A stretch of 64,000 nt of DNA from Sphingobacterium bovistauri (GTDB lineage: Bacteria; Bacteroidota; Bacteroidia; Sphingobacteriales; Sphingobacteriaceae): the NCBI RefSeq assembly GCF_020295405.1, contig NZ_JADEYP010000004.1, positions 62,001 to 126,000 on the forward strand, read 5' to 3'. The position numbers were made by a program, and so were the translations under genes. The notes under the pieces are model-generated. The model searched no databases and was not told the origin of the DNA. It was given only the letters and a program-made list of their open reading frames with translations. Positions 16,107 through 24,719 of this stretch are shown piece by piece (position 1 is the stretch's first letter; each line of letters begins with the position of its first letter).

Positions 16107-16739
16107 TCAACTGTTGTACTTGAGGAATTTTGCGGGATTACCAACTACGATCTGATTGTCTGGTACATCTTTAGTTACAATAGCTCCAGCACCGATTATA
16201 CAATTATCCCCAATACAAACACCTGGTAATATAGTCGCATTTGCACCTACTTGAGTGAAGTTGCCTACTTTGACCCGACCAAGTAGCGTTGAACCTGGAG
16301 ACAATTCTACATAATCGCCTATATGACAATCATGTGTGACAATACAGTTGTAATATATAAGTGCTGCCTCGCCAATTTGTGCACTATTACTTATGCAGGC
16401 TTGGCTTAATATGGTAGCGCCATTTCCAATGGAACAGTATTCGCCTATGGTAGCGTTAGGGTCGATAGCGTTAGATAGTATTCCTCCTAGATTTTTTGCT
16501 AAATCTGCCATCATAGCTCGTAATTTGGGGTTTCCAAGACCTAGGACAAAATTTGGACCTTTTGTCTCAAAGTAATTTTTTAATTCTTCTTTTGATCTTA
16601 GAATAGGGTATTTGTTAAAGATGTCATTGGGTGATAACAGAGATACATCATCAAAGAAGACTATTTCTTCGATAGAAAGATTCTTTTCTAAAGTTTGAAG
16701 TATTTCTTTGGCAAAACCACCAGCCCCTAATATTACCAT
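16107..16739 (-). CDS. NeuD/PglD-like sugar acyltransferase (hexapeptide repeat)
   Basis: The 210-residue protein has an N-terminal Rossmann-like domain starting VILGAGGFAKEIL. A left-handed beta-helix of hexapeptide repeats follows (about 95-200), including HDCHIGDYVELSPGS and IVGNPAKFL-like end (VVGNPAKFLKY). These enzymes acetylate an amino or hydroxyl group of a nucleotide sugar using acetyl-CoA. It overlaps the DegT gene by 7 nt, so the two are probably translationally coupled and act in series: amination, then N-acetylation. Confidence 0.88.
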   Translation of the reverse strand: MVILGAGGFAKEILQTLEKNLSIEEIVFFDDVSLLSPNDIFNKYPILRSKEELKNYFETKGPNFVLGLGNPKLRAMMADLAKNLGGILSNAIDPNATIGEYCSIGNGATILSQACISNSAQIGEAALIYYNCIVTHDCHIGDYVELSPGSTLLGRVKVGNFTQVGANATILPGVCIGDNCIIGAGAIVTKDVPDNQIVVGNPAKFLKYNS

Positions 16740-17824
16740 TCTGTATTATTTTGTGTTCGTAATATTATTCTTGAGATGAAGTTAATTTCTTCTATAGTAA
16801 GATCAAAATACAACGGCAAACACAGTACTCTCTTGGCAATACTGTCTGCTTGGGCTAAATCTTGAGGAGCCAAGTAGGGTAGGGCTTTGGCTAGTGATGG
16901 ATAGAAATATCTTCTTGTAAAGATTTGATTTTTTTCCAACTCAGCCATCACATTTAATAAGAGTTGTTCTGTTTCGAATACAACAGGGTAATAGGCAAAG
17001 TTGGGATTAGAGAATTCATTCCATTTTGGAGTATATCCTTTTACTGTCTTTAAAGAAGTATTATACTGGAGCGTAAGCTCTCTTCTTTTTTCAATGATTT
17101 GGTTGATATATTTGAGATTTGCTAATCCCATTGCTGCATGAAATTCCGAATTTTTACCATTGATACCTAAATCACCAAATTTGTTAAAATCAGATATGCC
17201 GAAATTACGCATCAGTGCTACTTTTTTCAGTAGCGTAGGGTCTTTGGTGATTACTAATCCGCCTTCAGTGGAATGGTATAACTTTGTTGCGTGCAAAGAA
17301 CAGATACTAATATCACCATACTCGAAAATGGATTTTCCTTTGTAATTAACGGAGAAAGCATGCGCTCCATCATATATTACCTTTAATTTATATTTATCAG
17401 CAATCTTTTGTATTGCATCGATGTCACAAGGATTACCATAGACGTGAGTTGCTAGTATAGCAGAGGTGTTTTCAGTGATTGCGGCTTCAATTTTTGAAGG
17501 ATCAATATTTAGTGATCGCTCATCGATGTCAACAAAAATAGGATTACAGCCTTCCCAAACAATGCTACTTGTCGTCGCTACAAAGGAAAAAGGAGTAGTT
17601 ATGATATCACCTTTTAATTCTAAAGCTTTTATTGCTAACTGTAGAGCGATAGTTCCGTTTGTAACAAATAATAAATGATCGAGTTTTAAAAACTCTTTCA
17701 ATCGCATTTCAAGATCACTAGAAAGTGGTCCCATGTTTGTTAACCATTGCCTATTCCAGATTTTATCAATATATTCTTTATAGTCTTCTATCGGAGGCAA
17801 GAAAGGCTTAGTAACTTGAATCAT
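16733..17824 (-). CDS. DegT/DnrJ/EryC1 family sugar aminotransferase
   Basis: The 363-residue PLP enzyme has LLFVTNGTIALQLAI (cofactor phosphate region), YDGAHAFSVNYKGK (pyridine-ring Asp152) and the Schiff-base lysine Lys181 in SLHATKLYHSTEGG. It aminates a nucleotide-linked 4-keto-6-deoxy sugar, making a 4-amino-4,6-dideoxy sugar such as Fuc4N or Qui4N. The required dehydratase is not in the window. It overlaps the flippase gene by 4 nt (ATGA) and the acyltransferase by 7 nt. Confidence 0.9.
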   Translation of the reverse strand: MIQVTKPFLPPIEDYKEYIDKIWNRQWLTNMGPLSSDLEMRLKEFLKLDHLLFVTNGTIALQLAIKALELKGDIITTPFSFVATTSSIVWEGCNPIFVDIDERSLNIDPSKIEAAITENTSAILATHVYGNPCDIDAIQKIADKYKLKVIYDGAHAFSVNYKGKSIFEYGDISICSLHATKLYHSTEGGLVITKDPTLLKKVALMRNFGISDFNKFGDLGINGKNSEFHAAMGLANLKYINQIIEKRRELTLQYNTSLKTVKGYTPKWNEFSNPNFAYYPVVFETEQLLLNVMAELEKNQIFTRRYFYPSLAKALPYLAPQDLAQADSIAKRVLCLPLYFDLTIEEINFISRIILRTQNNTEW

Positions 17825-19260
17825 GAGCGATAATTTTTTATTGTTTTAAGCAGAAATTTAAAAGACGTCAATTGAAAAATATAGCTTATTGCTATATATC
17901 CTATTAATCCAGCAATAAAGTTAATGAAAATCTGTAACAACGTCGGAAATGTTATCGTATGTTGTGAGACAAAGAGAATGATTACATACATTGCTGCTGT
18001 AGCTAATAAGGTAGGCACCATTTCTAATAACTGCTGTTTTGTTGAATATTTGATTAACTGTTCGCTATAGTATGTGTTTACAAATAATGATAAGGCAGAA
18101 GATGCTACGGCACTCCAAAGGAGCCCGTATATACCATAACTCCACCCTAGGGCTATACAAATAATGGTTATAATTTTCTTTATTACTTCCAGTTTCAAGA
18201 ATAAATCAGAACGGCCATAGACTTTTAGCACATTAAGATTAATAGAGTGAATAGGGTACAATAGACTTGCTAAACACAGAATTTGGAAATATGGTATAGC
18301 TTGAGTGAACTGATCGCCCATTAGAAAATGAATTAGACTAGGAGCAGTTGCCGCCAATCCAACCATGAGTGGGGCACTGATGTATAGACAGACACGTAAG
18401 ATTTGACGGTAGGCATTAGAAATCTCTTCTTTATTATTTTTGATATCTGACAATAGTGGATATGTAACTTTGGATACTATTGTGATCAAGATATTTGTAG
18501 GATAACCATTCAACGTCATAGCCCTTTCGTAGTTACCTAAAGAGCTTAAAGTATAACGTTTGCCAATAATGAAAGAATAGATATTTTTAAAAATAGTGTC
18601 TAATAGTGACGAAAGCAGCAATTTGTAGCCAAATGAAAAATGGTATTTGGCTACATCCTTGTCAAAAATAAATGAAGGCCTCCATTTGGACGCGATCCAC
18701 AATGCGATACTTTGAAATAGTGGGGTAGCAATTACCATGGCTACTAGGGCCCAGACGCCATAGCCATAATATGCTAGGCCGACACCTATAATAGGACTAA
18801 GGACGGCTGATGGGATATTAGTAATCATAAGTTTTCTAAACTCCATCTTTTTCGTTAGTTGTGCTAACTGAACAGTAGTAAAGCTAGATATTATGATACT
18901 AAGACAACTAATACGTAGAATATCTATAGGTATGGGTTTATTAATATAATCAACTATATAAGGAATCGAAATATATAGAATGATGTATAACAGTAAGGAA
19001 GTAAGAATATTCATCCAGAATACTGTTGAATAATCTTTCTTCGTTGGATTGTCGGATCTGATTAATGAATTACTCAGACCGCCTTCTACGATAGTCGCTC
19101 CTATACTAATAAAAATGATTAAGATACCATTCAATCCATAGTCTTCTGGCGTAAGAAGTCTATTTAATATGTAGAAAGAAACAAGTGACAGGCCTTTTAA
19201 TAATATGGCGTCTGTAAAGGTCCAAAAAATGCCTGAAACAGCTTTCTTCCGAGTTGACAT
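17821..19260 (-). CDS. Lipopolysaccharide/polysaccharide flippase (MOP family)
   Basis: The 479-residue membrane protein has about 12-14 hydrophobic segments spread over its full length and the family start AVSGIFWTFTDAILLKGLSLVSF. It matches WzxC/TuaB-like polysaccharide exporters, which flip lipid-linked repeat units across the inner membrane. It follows the DeoR gene by 7 nt. As the only transporter in the cluster, it likely exports the product of the neighbouring transferases. Confidence 0.88.
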   Translation of the reverse strand: MSTRKKAVSGIFWTFTDAILLKGLSLVSFYILNRLLTPEDYGLNGILIIFISIGATIVEGGLSNSLIRSDNPTKKDYSTVFWMNILTSLLLYIILYISIPYIVDYINKPIPIDILRISCLSIIISSFTTVQLAQLTKKMEFRKLMITNIPSAVLSPIIGVGLAYYGYGVWALVAMVIATPLFQSIALWIASKWRPSFIFDKDVAKYHFSFGYKLLLSSLLDTIFKNIYSFIIGKRYTLSSLGNYERAMTLNGYPTNILITIVSKVTYPLLSDIKNNKEEISNAYRQILRVCLYISAPLMVGLAATAPSLIHFLMGDQFTQAIPYFQILCLASLLYPIHSINLNVLKVYGRSDLFLKLEVIKKIITIICIALGWSYGIYGLLWSAVASSALSLFVNTYYSEQLIKYSTKQQLLEMVPTLLATAAMYVIILFVSQHTITFPTLLQIFINFIAGLIGYIAISYIFQLTSFKFLLKTIKNYRS

Positions 19261-19267
19261 TGACTTT

Positions 19268-20011
19268 TTAAATAACTTTTATTTGATTTACAAAGTTCTT
19301 CAATCGATGATCGTTGATGTCTAGGTCAGTGACCAAATACGACACCTCTTTCAATGGTGCTACACGCATCTTTTGATTGGAGTTTAATTTTTCGGCAATA
19401 CTCAGTATAGCCAATGATTTCGAACATTTGATCATAGCACGTTTGATCTGTACAACTTCCCAATCCGAATCTGTAATACCCTCTTCAAGTGAGAGGCTAT
19501 TGGTACCTAACAAACAAAGATCCACACGTAAGTCAGATAATTCGTTAATTACCTGAGATCCTGTTACAATGTTCGTATTGCGAGATAGTTTTCCACCTAA
19601 TAAGAAAACTTCAATATTATCTTTTTCAGCTAATTCTAAAGCTACTAAAGGGCTTATTGTAAAAAAAGTACATTGTAAATCATTTGGTATTAAACGTGCC
19701 AACTCAATCATGGTTGTGCCGCCACCAATTAATACGGTCATACCTGAAGTAATTAATGAAAGCGCCTTTAAAGCAATTTCCTTTTTCCCCTCTTTGGCAT
19801 AAACATTACCTTCTTGAAAAGGATATTGGAAAGATTTAGATAAGGCCCCGCCGTAAACTTTGATTACTTGACCATTCTCTGCTAATTCATTCAAATCGCG
19901 ACGAATTGTATCTTCAGATACATTCAGTTGAATACTCAAATCTGAGGATAATACTTTGTTATGCAGATTTATTTGATGAATAATATACGCTTGTCTTTCT
20001 TCTTTAAGCAT
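19268..20011 (-). CDS. DeoR/GlpR-family transcriptional regulator
   Basis: The 247-residue protein has an N-terminal winged HTH (residues 1-57; SEDTIRRDLNELAENGQVIKV is split across helix and wing) and a C-terminal sugar-phosphate sensor domain of the DeoRC type, with GGTTMIELA near 95 and LLGTNSLSLEEGITD near 172. These proteins repress carbohydrate genes until a sugar phosphate binds. It sits inside the polysaccharide operon just before the flippase, so it may control surface sugar genes, which is an uncommon placement. Confidence 0.9.
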   Translation of the reverse strand: MLKEERQAYIIHQINLHNKVLSSDLSIQLNVSEDTIRRDLNELAENGQVIKVYGGALSKSFQYPFQEGNVYAKEGKKEIALKALSLITSGMTVLIGGGTTMIELARLIPNDLQCTFFTISPLVALELAEKDNIEVFLLGGKLSRNTNIVTGSQVINELSDLRVDLCLLGTNSLSLEEGITDSDWEVVQIKRAMIKCSKSLAILSIAEKLNSNQKMRVAPLKEVSYLVTDLDINDHRLKNFVNQIKVI

Positions 20012-20042
20012 GATTTAAATATTAATATATTTGGTTACAATT

Positions 20043-21002
20043 TTAGGAATTGCCTTCGTTTGTAGGCTTTGTTTTTGTTATGCCAGCCTTAAAACGCGGT
20101 TTGAATCCGGCGGGCTTATTTGCTGGTTCGGGAATACTTTCTTCTGATTTATTTATTAGATCAGTTTGCTCTGCATTATTCTCTTCTGTAACAGCTTTAG
20201 TTATTCCCGCTTTAAAACGCGGTTTGAATCCGTTAGGCTTATTTTCTGGTTCGGGAATATTTTCTTCTGATTTACTTGTTATATCAGTTTGCTCTGATTT
20301 ATTCTCTTCTGTAACAGCTTTAGTTATTCCCGCCTTAAAACGCGGTTTGAATCCAGCAGGCTTATTTTCTGGTTCGGGAATATTTTCTTCTGATTTACTT
20401 GTTAGATCAGTTTGCTCTGCATTATTCTCTTCTGTAGCAGCTTTAGTTATTCCCGCTTTAAAACGCGGTTTGAATCCGGCAGGCTTATTTGCTGGTTCGG
20501 GAATGTTTTCTTCTGATTTACTTGTTAGATCAGTTTGCTCTGAGCTATTCTCCTCTGTAGCAGGTTTAGTGATTCCTGTTTTGAAACGAGGCTTGAAACC
20601 AGCAGGCTTACTAGTCTGTTCATTAGAAGTTTCTACAGCTTTATTTTCATCAAGAGTTCTATTTGGACTTGTATCTTTATCACTAGCTTCTATAGCTGGA
20701 GCCTTAAATCTAGGTTTAAAACCAGCTGGTTTTACTATCTTTTTTTCTTCATTAGATGTAGAGACTACACTTTCATTCTGATGTGTATCTATCGTTTCTT
20801 TCTTAGGAGATAATACCTCTACGTCCAATAGCGGGTGAGTTTTGCGTAATCGATTAAACCAAAATTTTTTGCTGTGATCGAAACTTTTTTCTCCCATTTG
20901 CTGGTAATGCTCTTCAAATTCTATAAATAGAGAGTTATCTGCATTTCTTAAAGCAGATAGATCAATTTTTTTCTTTGTGAAGAATTCTTCGAATGTGAGC
21001 AT
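20043..21002 (-). CDS. Repeat protein with 41-residue tandem units
   Basis: Start taken at the second Met (21002), which gives 319 residues; a start six bases earlier is equally possible. The first 60 residues are charged and helical (MLTFEEFFTKKKIDLSALRN). The remainder holds six units of 41 residues, each carrying the core KPAGFKPRFK followed by an acidic linker rich in E, S and T. The last three to four copies are almost identical. The core is strongly basic, the linker acidic. No signal peptide or membrane segment is present. No family was recognised; it could be an RNA-, DNA- or protein-binding scaffold. It is the first gene of the polysaccharide operon. Confidence 0.75.
   Translation of the reverse strand: MLTFEEFFTKKKIDLSALRNADNSLFIEFEEHYQQMGEKSFDHSKKFWFNRLRKTHPLLDVEVLSPKKETIDTHQNESVVSTSNEEKKIVKPAGFKPRFKAPAIEASDKDTSPNRTLDENKAVETSNEQTSKPAGFKPRFKTGITKPATEENSSEQTDLTSKSEENIPEPANKPAGFKPRFKAGITKAATEENNAEQTDLTSKSEENIPEPENKPAGFKPRFKAGITKAVTEENKSEQTDITSKSEENIPEPENKPNGFKPRFKAGITKAVTEENNAEQTDLINKSEESIPEPANKPAGFKPRFKAGITKTKPTNEGNS
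20081..20720 (-). repeat. Tandem 123-bp coding repeats
   Basis: The same core (AAAACGCGGTTTGAATCC on the plus strand) recurs at 20091, 20214, 20337 and 20460. More diverged copies lie at 20583 and 20706. The spacing is 123 bp every time, so the frame is kept. Near-identity of the first four copies points to recent expansion or gene conversion. Confidence 0.9.
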
Positions 21003-21029
21003 TCCCAAAGTTAACGAATAGAATAGATA

Positions 21030-21060
21030 ATAAAAAAGAGGGTCTTGCCCTCTTTTTTAT
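21030..21060 (-). terminator. Terminator after yebC
   Basis: The stem AAAAAAGAGGG with CCCTCTTTTTT has a 5-nt loop and T-rich ends. It lies between the yebC stop and the repeat-protein start on the minus strand. Confidence 0.8.
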
Positions 21061-21079
21061 TTTTTGCTATTAAGAATGA

Positions 21080-21805
21080 TTAATCCATGTTGTGATAGAC
21101 TGCTTGAACGTCATCGTCCTCTTCAATCTTATCAATAAGTTTTAACACATCTGCAGCCTGTTCTTCTGTTAATGAAGTGTGGGATAGCGCTATGCGTTCT
21201 GTTTTTGCAGACTTTAATTCAACCCCTTTTCCTTCTAAAAGACGTTGCATATTGCCAAAATCTTCAAAAGAAGTTTGTACAACGACGATGTCGTTTCCTT
21301 CTTCATCAGATTCTATATATAACTCTTCTAAACCACCATCGATTAATTCTAACTCTAGTTCCTCTTCATCTAAATCTTCTGCTGCAGCAAAACGAAAAAT
21401 AGATTTACGGTTGAAAATAAAATCTAAAGAACCTGTTTTCCCTAGTGAGCCACCAGATTTTGTGAAATAAGATCTTACATTAGCTACTGTGCGGTTCGTA
21501 TTATCAGTCGCAGTCTCAATTAATACAGGCACGCCGTGAGGACCATATCCTTCGTAAACAAACTCTTCGTAACCTTTTGAGTCTTTTTCTGACGCTCTTT
21601 TGATAGCTGCCTCTACACGATCTTTAGGCATGTTGACTGCTTTCGCATTTTGAATAGCAGTACGCAAACGTGAGTTATTTTCTGGGTGTGGACCACCTTC
21701 TTTAACAGAGATTGCAATTTCTTTTCCTAAACGTGTGAATTGGACCGCCATTTTGGCCCAGCGTTTAAATTTTCTTTCCTTTCTAAATTCGAAAGCTCTG
21801 CCCAT
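21080..21805 (-). CDS. YebC/PmpR/TACO1 family protein
   Basis: The 241-residue protein has the family pattern: MGRAFEFRKERKFKRWAKMA at the start, RLGKEI, then NSRLRTAIQNAKAVNMPKDR and GYGPHGVPVLIE. Members were annotated as transcription regulators; more recent work ties YebC-type proteins to translation through polyproline or difficult peptides. It starts 3 nt after the epimerase stop, so it is in one operon with it, and it is followed by a clear terminator. Confidence 0.9.
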   Translation of the reverse strand: MGRAFEFRKERKFKRWAKMAVQFTRLGKEIAISVKEGGPHPENNSRLRTAIQNAKAVNMPKDRVEAAIKRASEKDSKGYEEFVYEGYGPHGVPVLIETATDNTNRTVANVRSYFTKSGGSLGKTGSLDFIFNRKSIFRFAAAEDLDEEELELELIDGGLEELYIESDEEGNDIVVVQTSFEDFGNMQRLLEGKGVELKSAKTERIALSHTSLTEEQAADVLKLIDKIEEDDDVQAVYHNMD

Positions 21806-21808
21806 TGT

Positions 21809-22753
21809 TTATTTATTTTTAAGATTTTCGATCATTTCTCGTGTCAAATCTTGTAGGTTGTATTCAAGCTTCCAATTCCAGTCCTTTTGAGCGTATTCGT
21901 CATCGATACTCTTAGGCCAAGAATCAGCAATAGCTTGACGTGGGTCACCTTCCGCATAAGACATCTCAAAATTAGGAAGAATTTTTTTAATTTCTTGGGC
22001 AATGTGTGTAGGAGTGAATGAAATACCTGCTAAATTGTAACTCGAGCGAATAGTCAAGTTCTCTGCGGGAGCATCCATTAATTCTATGGTTGCACGCACA
22101 GCGTCGTCCATATACATCATTGGTAATGCAGTGTCAGCGGATAAGAAACTCTCGTATTTTCCTTTTGCTAAGGCCTCAAAGAAAATGTGAACAGCATAAT
22201 CTGTTGTGCCACCACCTGGAGCTGTTTTCCATGATATAATACCTGGATAACGAATACTACGAATGTCCAATCCGTATTTAGCATGGTAATATTCTACTAA
22301 TCTTTCCCCAGATAATTTACTTATCCCATAAATGCTATTAGGATCCATGACACAGTATTGTGGGGTGTCAACTTTTGGTGAATGTGGACCAAAAACAGCA
22401 ATTGAGCTAGGCCAAAATATTTTCTTAATTCCCAATTCTACAGCTAGATCCAATACATTCAGTAAACCATTCATGTTTAGATCCCATGCTTTCTGTGGAT
22501 ATTGTTCTCCTGTCGCCGAAAGCATCGCTGCCAAAAGATATATTTGTGTCGGTTTGTATTTGATAAATAAATCTTTTAAAAGCCCTTTATCTAATACATT
22601 TGCCGTCTCAAAAATGTCGCCATCCTCTAGATCATGAGGAGGTCTTATATCTGTTGTAATGACGTTTTGTCTACCGAATTTGTGGCGAAGAGCTAATGCT
22701 AATTCAGACCCAATCTGACCATTTGCTCCAAGTATAATTATAGTTTCTTTCAT
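21809..22753 (-). CDS. NAD-dependent epimerase-type L-threonine 3-dehydrogenase
   Basis: The start at 22753 gives 314 residues; an upstream in-frame Met at 22765 would overlap the promoter. The NAD motif is ILGANGQIGSEL at the N terminus and the catalytic pair is in YGISKLSGE near 143-147. PGIISWKTAPGGGTTDYAVH and LPMMYMDDAVRATI are typical of short-chain threonine dehydrogenases, which oxidise L-threonine to 2-amino-3-oxobutanoate. A nucleotide-sugar epimerase role cannot be fully excluded. The -7 element at 22763-22770 leaves a very short leader. Confidence 0.82.
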   Translation of the reverse strand: MKETIIILGANGQIGSELALALRHKFGRQNVITTDIRPPHDLEDGDIFETANVLDKGLLKDLFIKYKPTQIYLLAAMLSATGEQYPQKAWDLNMNGLLNVLDLAVELGIKKIFWPSSIAVFGPHSPKVDTPQYCVMDPNSIYGISKLSGERLVEYYHAKYGLDIRSIRYPGIISWKTAPGGGTTDYAVHIFFEALAKGKYESFLSADTALPMMYMDDAVRATIELMDAPAENLTIRSSYNLAGISFTPTHIAQEIKKILPNFEMSYAEGDPRQAIADSWPKSIDDEYAQKDWNWKLEYNLQDLTREMIENLKNK

Positions 22754-22762
22754 ATGATCCAG

Positions 22763-22770
22763 CAAAGTTA
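22763..22770 (-). promoter_or_regulatory. -7 promoter element, nearly leaderless transcript
   Basis: TAACTTTG on the minus strand ends 9 nt before the ATG at 22753. With a start site about 4 nt beyond the box, the leader is only about 5 nt. Confidence 0.5.
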
Positions 22771-22778
22771 TTTCTTTT

Positions 22779-24437
22779 TTAATGTCTTGCCAATGAGTTG
22801 ATTAAGACAAACGGTTGTTTAAATTTTTGTGTCTTCCCTTCGTGGTTAAAAATTTGTGTAAAGCAAATGTAATGACCTCTTGGACAGGGACTACCATTAT
22901 CATGAACTCCATCCCATGTAACACTGCCATTAGTACCTGATAGGTTTTGATGAGCTAGTTTTTTGACAAGCTGTCCTTTGTCATTATAGATCTCTACAGC
23001 GATAATATAGTTTGGGTTGATTAGCTCGTAGTTGATTGTTAATTCATCTTCATACCCATCGTTATTAGGAGAAAATGTTTTTGAATTTAGGTATGTTTTA
23101 TTTTGAGAGATGGATAATTGTTGAGTAGAATTCTGATAACCAGGAGTAGCGCCGCCGATTAATGTCGAGGCTGAGTGCCAATTCAAATTATCAAAACTTG
23201 TGCGTTCTAAAGAAATACCCTTTGAGTCGATTAAATGCTTTGAATGCATTTCAGCCGTATAATAAACAGAATCCAAAAGTAAATTTTGGTCAGAATACAA
23301 TGTCACATTGCCCCGTTGATTCGTATAGGGAGGAAGGGAGGCAATTTCCAAAATCCGATCAGCATAAGCATTTGGATAGTGTTTGATAATTGAACTCTTG
23401 TTTGTCGTGATTGCTAAATATTGTCCAGGTTCGAAAAGGAAAAATTGACTGGAAATGCTGCGGTTCCCTAGTTTGAAATGTTGTAGGTTGATAGGGAAAC
23501 CAGTATGATTGTAGAGTTCTACAAAGTCAACACCCCCTTCTTTTGGATTGAAAAGTATCTCGTTAACCAAAATATCACCAGATTTAATCTCTTTTTGATC
23601 AAATAGGTTGAGGTCAAATGGTGGTATAGTAAGATTGCATACTCTTAAGTTTTCAATCTTTAGTGTATACAATTTTTGTGCATCCAATTGTGTAGGAAAC
23701 GTCAATACAATCTTATTTTCCCAAAATTCTACTTTGGTTGCTTTTCCTACGTTTTCAATGATAGTAAAGGAAGAAGTATTAATATCTGGAAAATAAGAAT
23801 TATTCAAATCTATCGTTAAGTATACCTGATCCCTTTGGATTTGATAAGCAGTTATACCAATATTTGGTGTGAAATTCTCATTTAAAATTGTATTTGGCTT
23901 ACCGGGCGATCCTCCTGTTAAAGAATTTGTCGCAGACCAATTCAGGTTAATATTACACGTCCAGTTCGGATTAATACGTTCTAGACTCCATCCGCCATTT
24001 CGTTTGGAGGTATTATTGTACCAAGAGTCAGTATACGCTACTTCGTCTATCAATACATCTTTTTGAGTCAATTTGATTGTTGCAGAGGTGTTATTCAACG
24101 GACTCCATCGGATTAGCGATACTGCATTTCCATAACGAGAAAATTGCCCTAAAGATTCTTGACTGCAAAGTAGAATGTATTGATTTGGTGCAATTTTGTA
24201 ATTAGGCAAAATTTGACTGTTATTATTGATGTGAAGTATTATTTCACTCAAGTCAATTGTCGCTGTGGAATTATTAAATATTTCTATGTACTCAAATGGG
24301 GGTAAAGAAGCTGTGTTGTTTGGGTTGATCATCAACTCGTTAATGATCAGTGAAGGGGCACTCTGTGCTAATGCTTTAATCTGTATATTAAATGCGAGAA
24401 TAAGCGAAAGTAAATAAAGCTTAACCAATAGTTTCAT
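22779..24437 (-). CDS. Secreted lamin-tail-domain protein with FlgD-like C-terminal domain
   Basis: The start at 24437 places a signal peptide at residues 1-25 (LLVKLYLLSLILAF to ALAQ); the longer open frame has no such feature at its N terminus. One lamin-tail domain begins at SLIINELMINPNN and a second at ILVNEILFNPKEGG (about 290), each an Ig-like fold. The last 90 residues (TFSPNNDGYEDELTINY, VKKLAHQNLSGTNG, WDGVHDNG) match the FlgD-like domain common before type IX or cell-surface sorting in Bacteroidota. It is probably a surface or periplasmic structural protein. Confidence 0.82.
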   Translation of the reverse strand: MKLLVKLYLLSLILAFNIQIKALAQSAPSLIINELMINPNNTASLPPFEYIEIFNNSTATIDLSEIILHINNNSQILPNYKIAPNQYILLCSQESLGQFSRYGNAVSLIRWSPLNNTSATIKLTQKDVLIDEVAYTDSWYNNTSKRNGGWSLERINPNWTCNINLNWSATNSLTGGSPGKPNTILNENFTPNIGITAYQIQRDQVYLTIDLNNSYFPDINTSSFTIIENVGKATKVEFWENKIVLTFPTQLDAQKLYTLKIENLRVCNLTIPPFDLNLFDQKEIKSGDILVNEILFNPKEGGVDFVELYNHTGFPINLQHFKLGNRSISSQFFLFEPGQYLAITTNKSSIIKHYPNAYADRILEIASLPPYTNQRGNVTLYSDQNLLLDSVYYTAEMHSKHLIDSKGISLERTSFDNLNWHSASTLIGGATPGYQNSTQQLSISQNKTYLNSKTFSPNNDGYEDELTINYELINPNYIIAVEIYNDKGQLVKKLAHQNLSGTNGSVTWDGVHDNGSPCPRGHYICFTQIFNHEGKTQKFKQPFVLINSLARH

Positions 24438-24657
24438 AACCCAATTATAGCTCAGCGCAAATAAGTTTTTTACTGGGGGCAATTTACAGAATAATTTTCG
24501 CTACAATTTATTTTTACATTGCATTTGTTCCGTGTAAAACGGTTAAAAATTATCATTTTAATAATTTTTAACGTCAAAATCGCTGTTGTTTTTAACATAA
24601 TTGTATTATCTGGTGCGAAAATTTAAAATTTATATCGTTTTACTGATTTTAATTTAT

Positions 24658-24665
24658 TATGTTTG
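24658..24665 (+). promoter_or_regulatory. -7 promoter element of asd
   Basis: TATGTTTG, an exact TAnnTTTG match, about 55 nt before the asd start. The rest of 24438-24657 is AT-rich and holds nothing else recognised. Confidence 0.5.
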
Positions 24666-24719
24666 AGACCATTTTAAATTCCAGTATTAACAAATATTTA
24701 AAGCAATAATTGTAAAGAA

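Noticed and set aside
20081..20720. CRISPR array
   Set aside because: The repeats are 123 bp, stay in frame and are coding, with no unique spacers.
20050..20781. 243-codon plus-strand ORF opposite the repeat protein
   Set aside because: It is the complementary reading of a repetitive gene; the minus-strand frame has the better start, context and termination.
22332..22637. Plus-strand ORF of 101 codons opposite the threonine dehydrogenase gene
   Set aside because: It is a shadow of the real minus-strand gene, which has full catalytic motifs.
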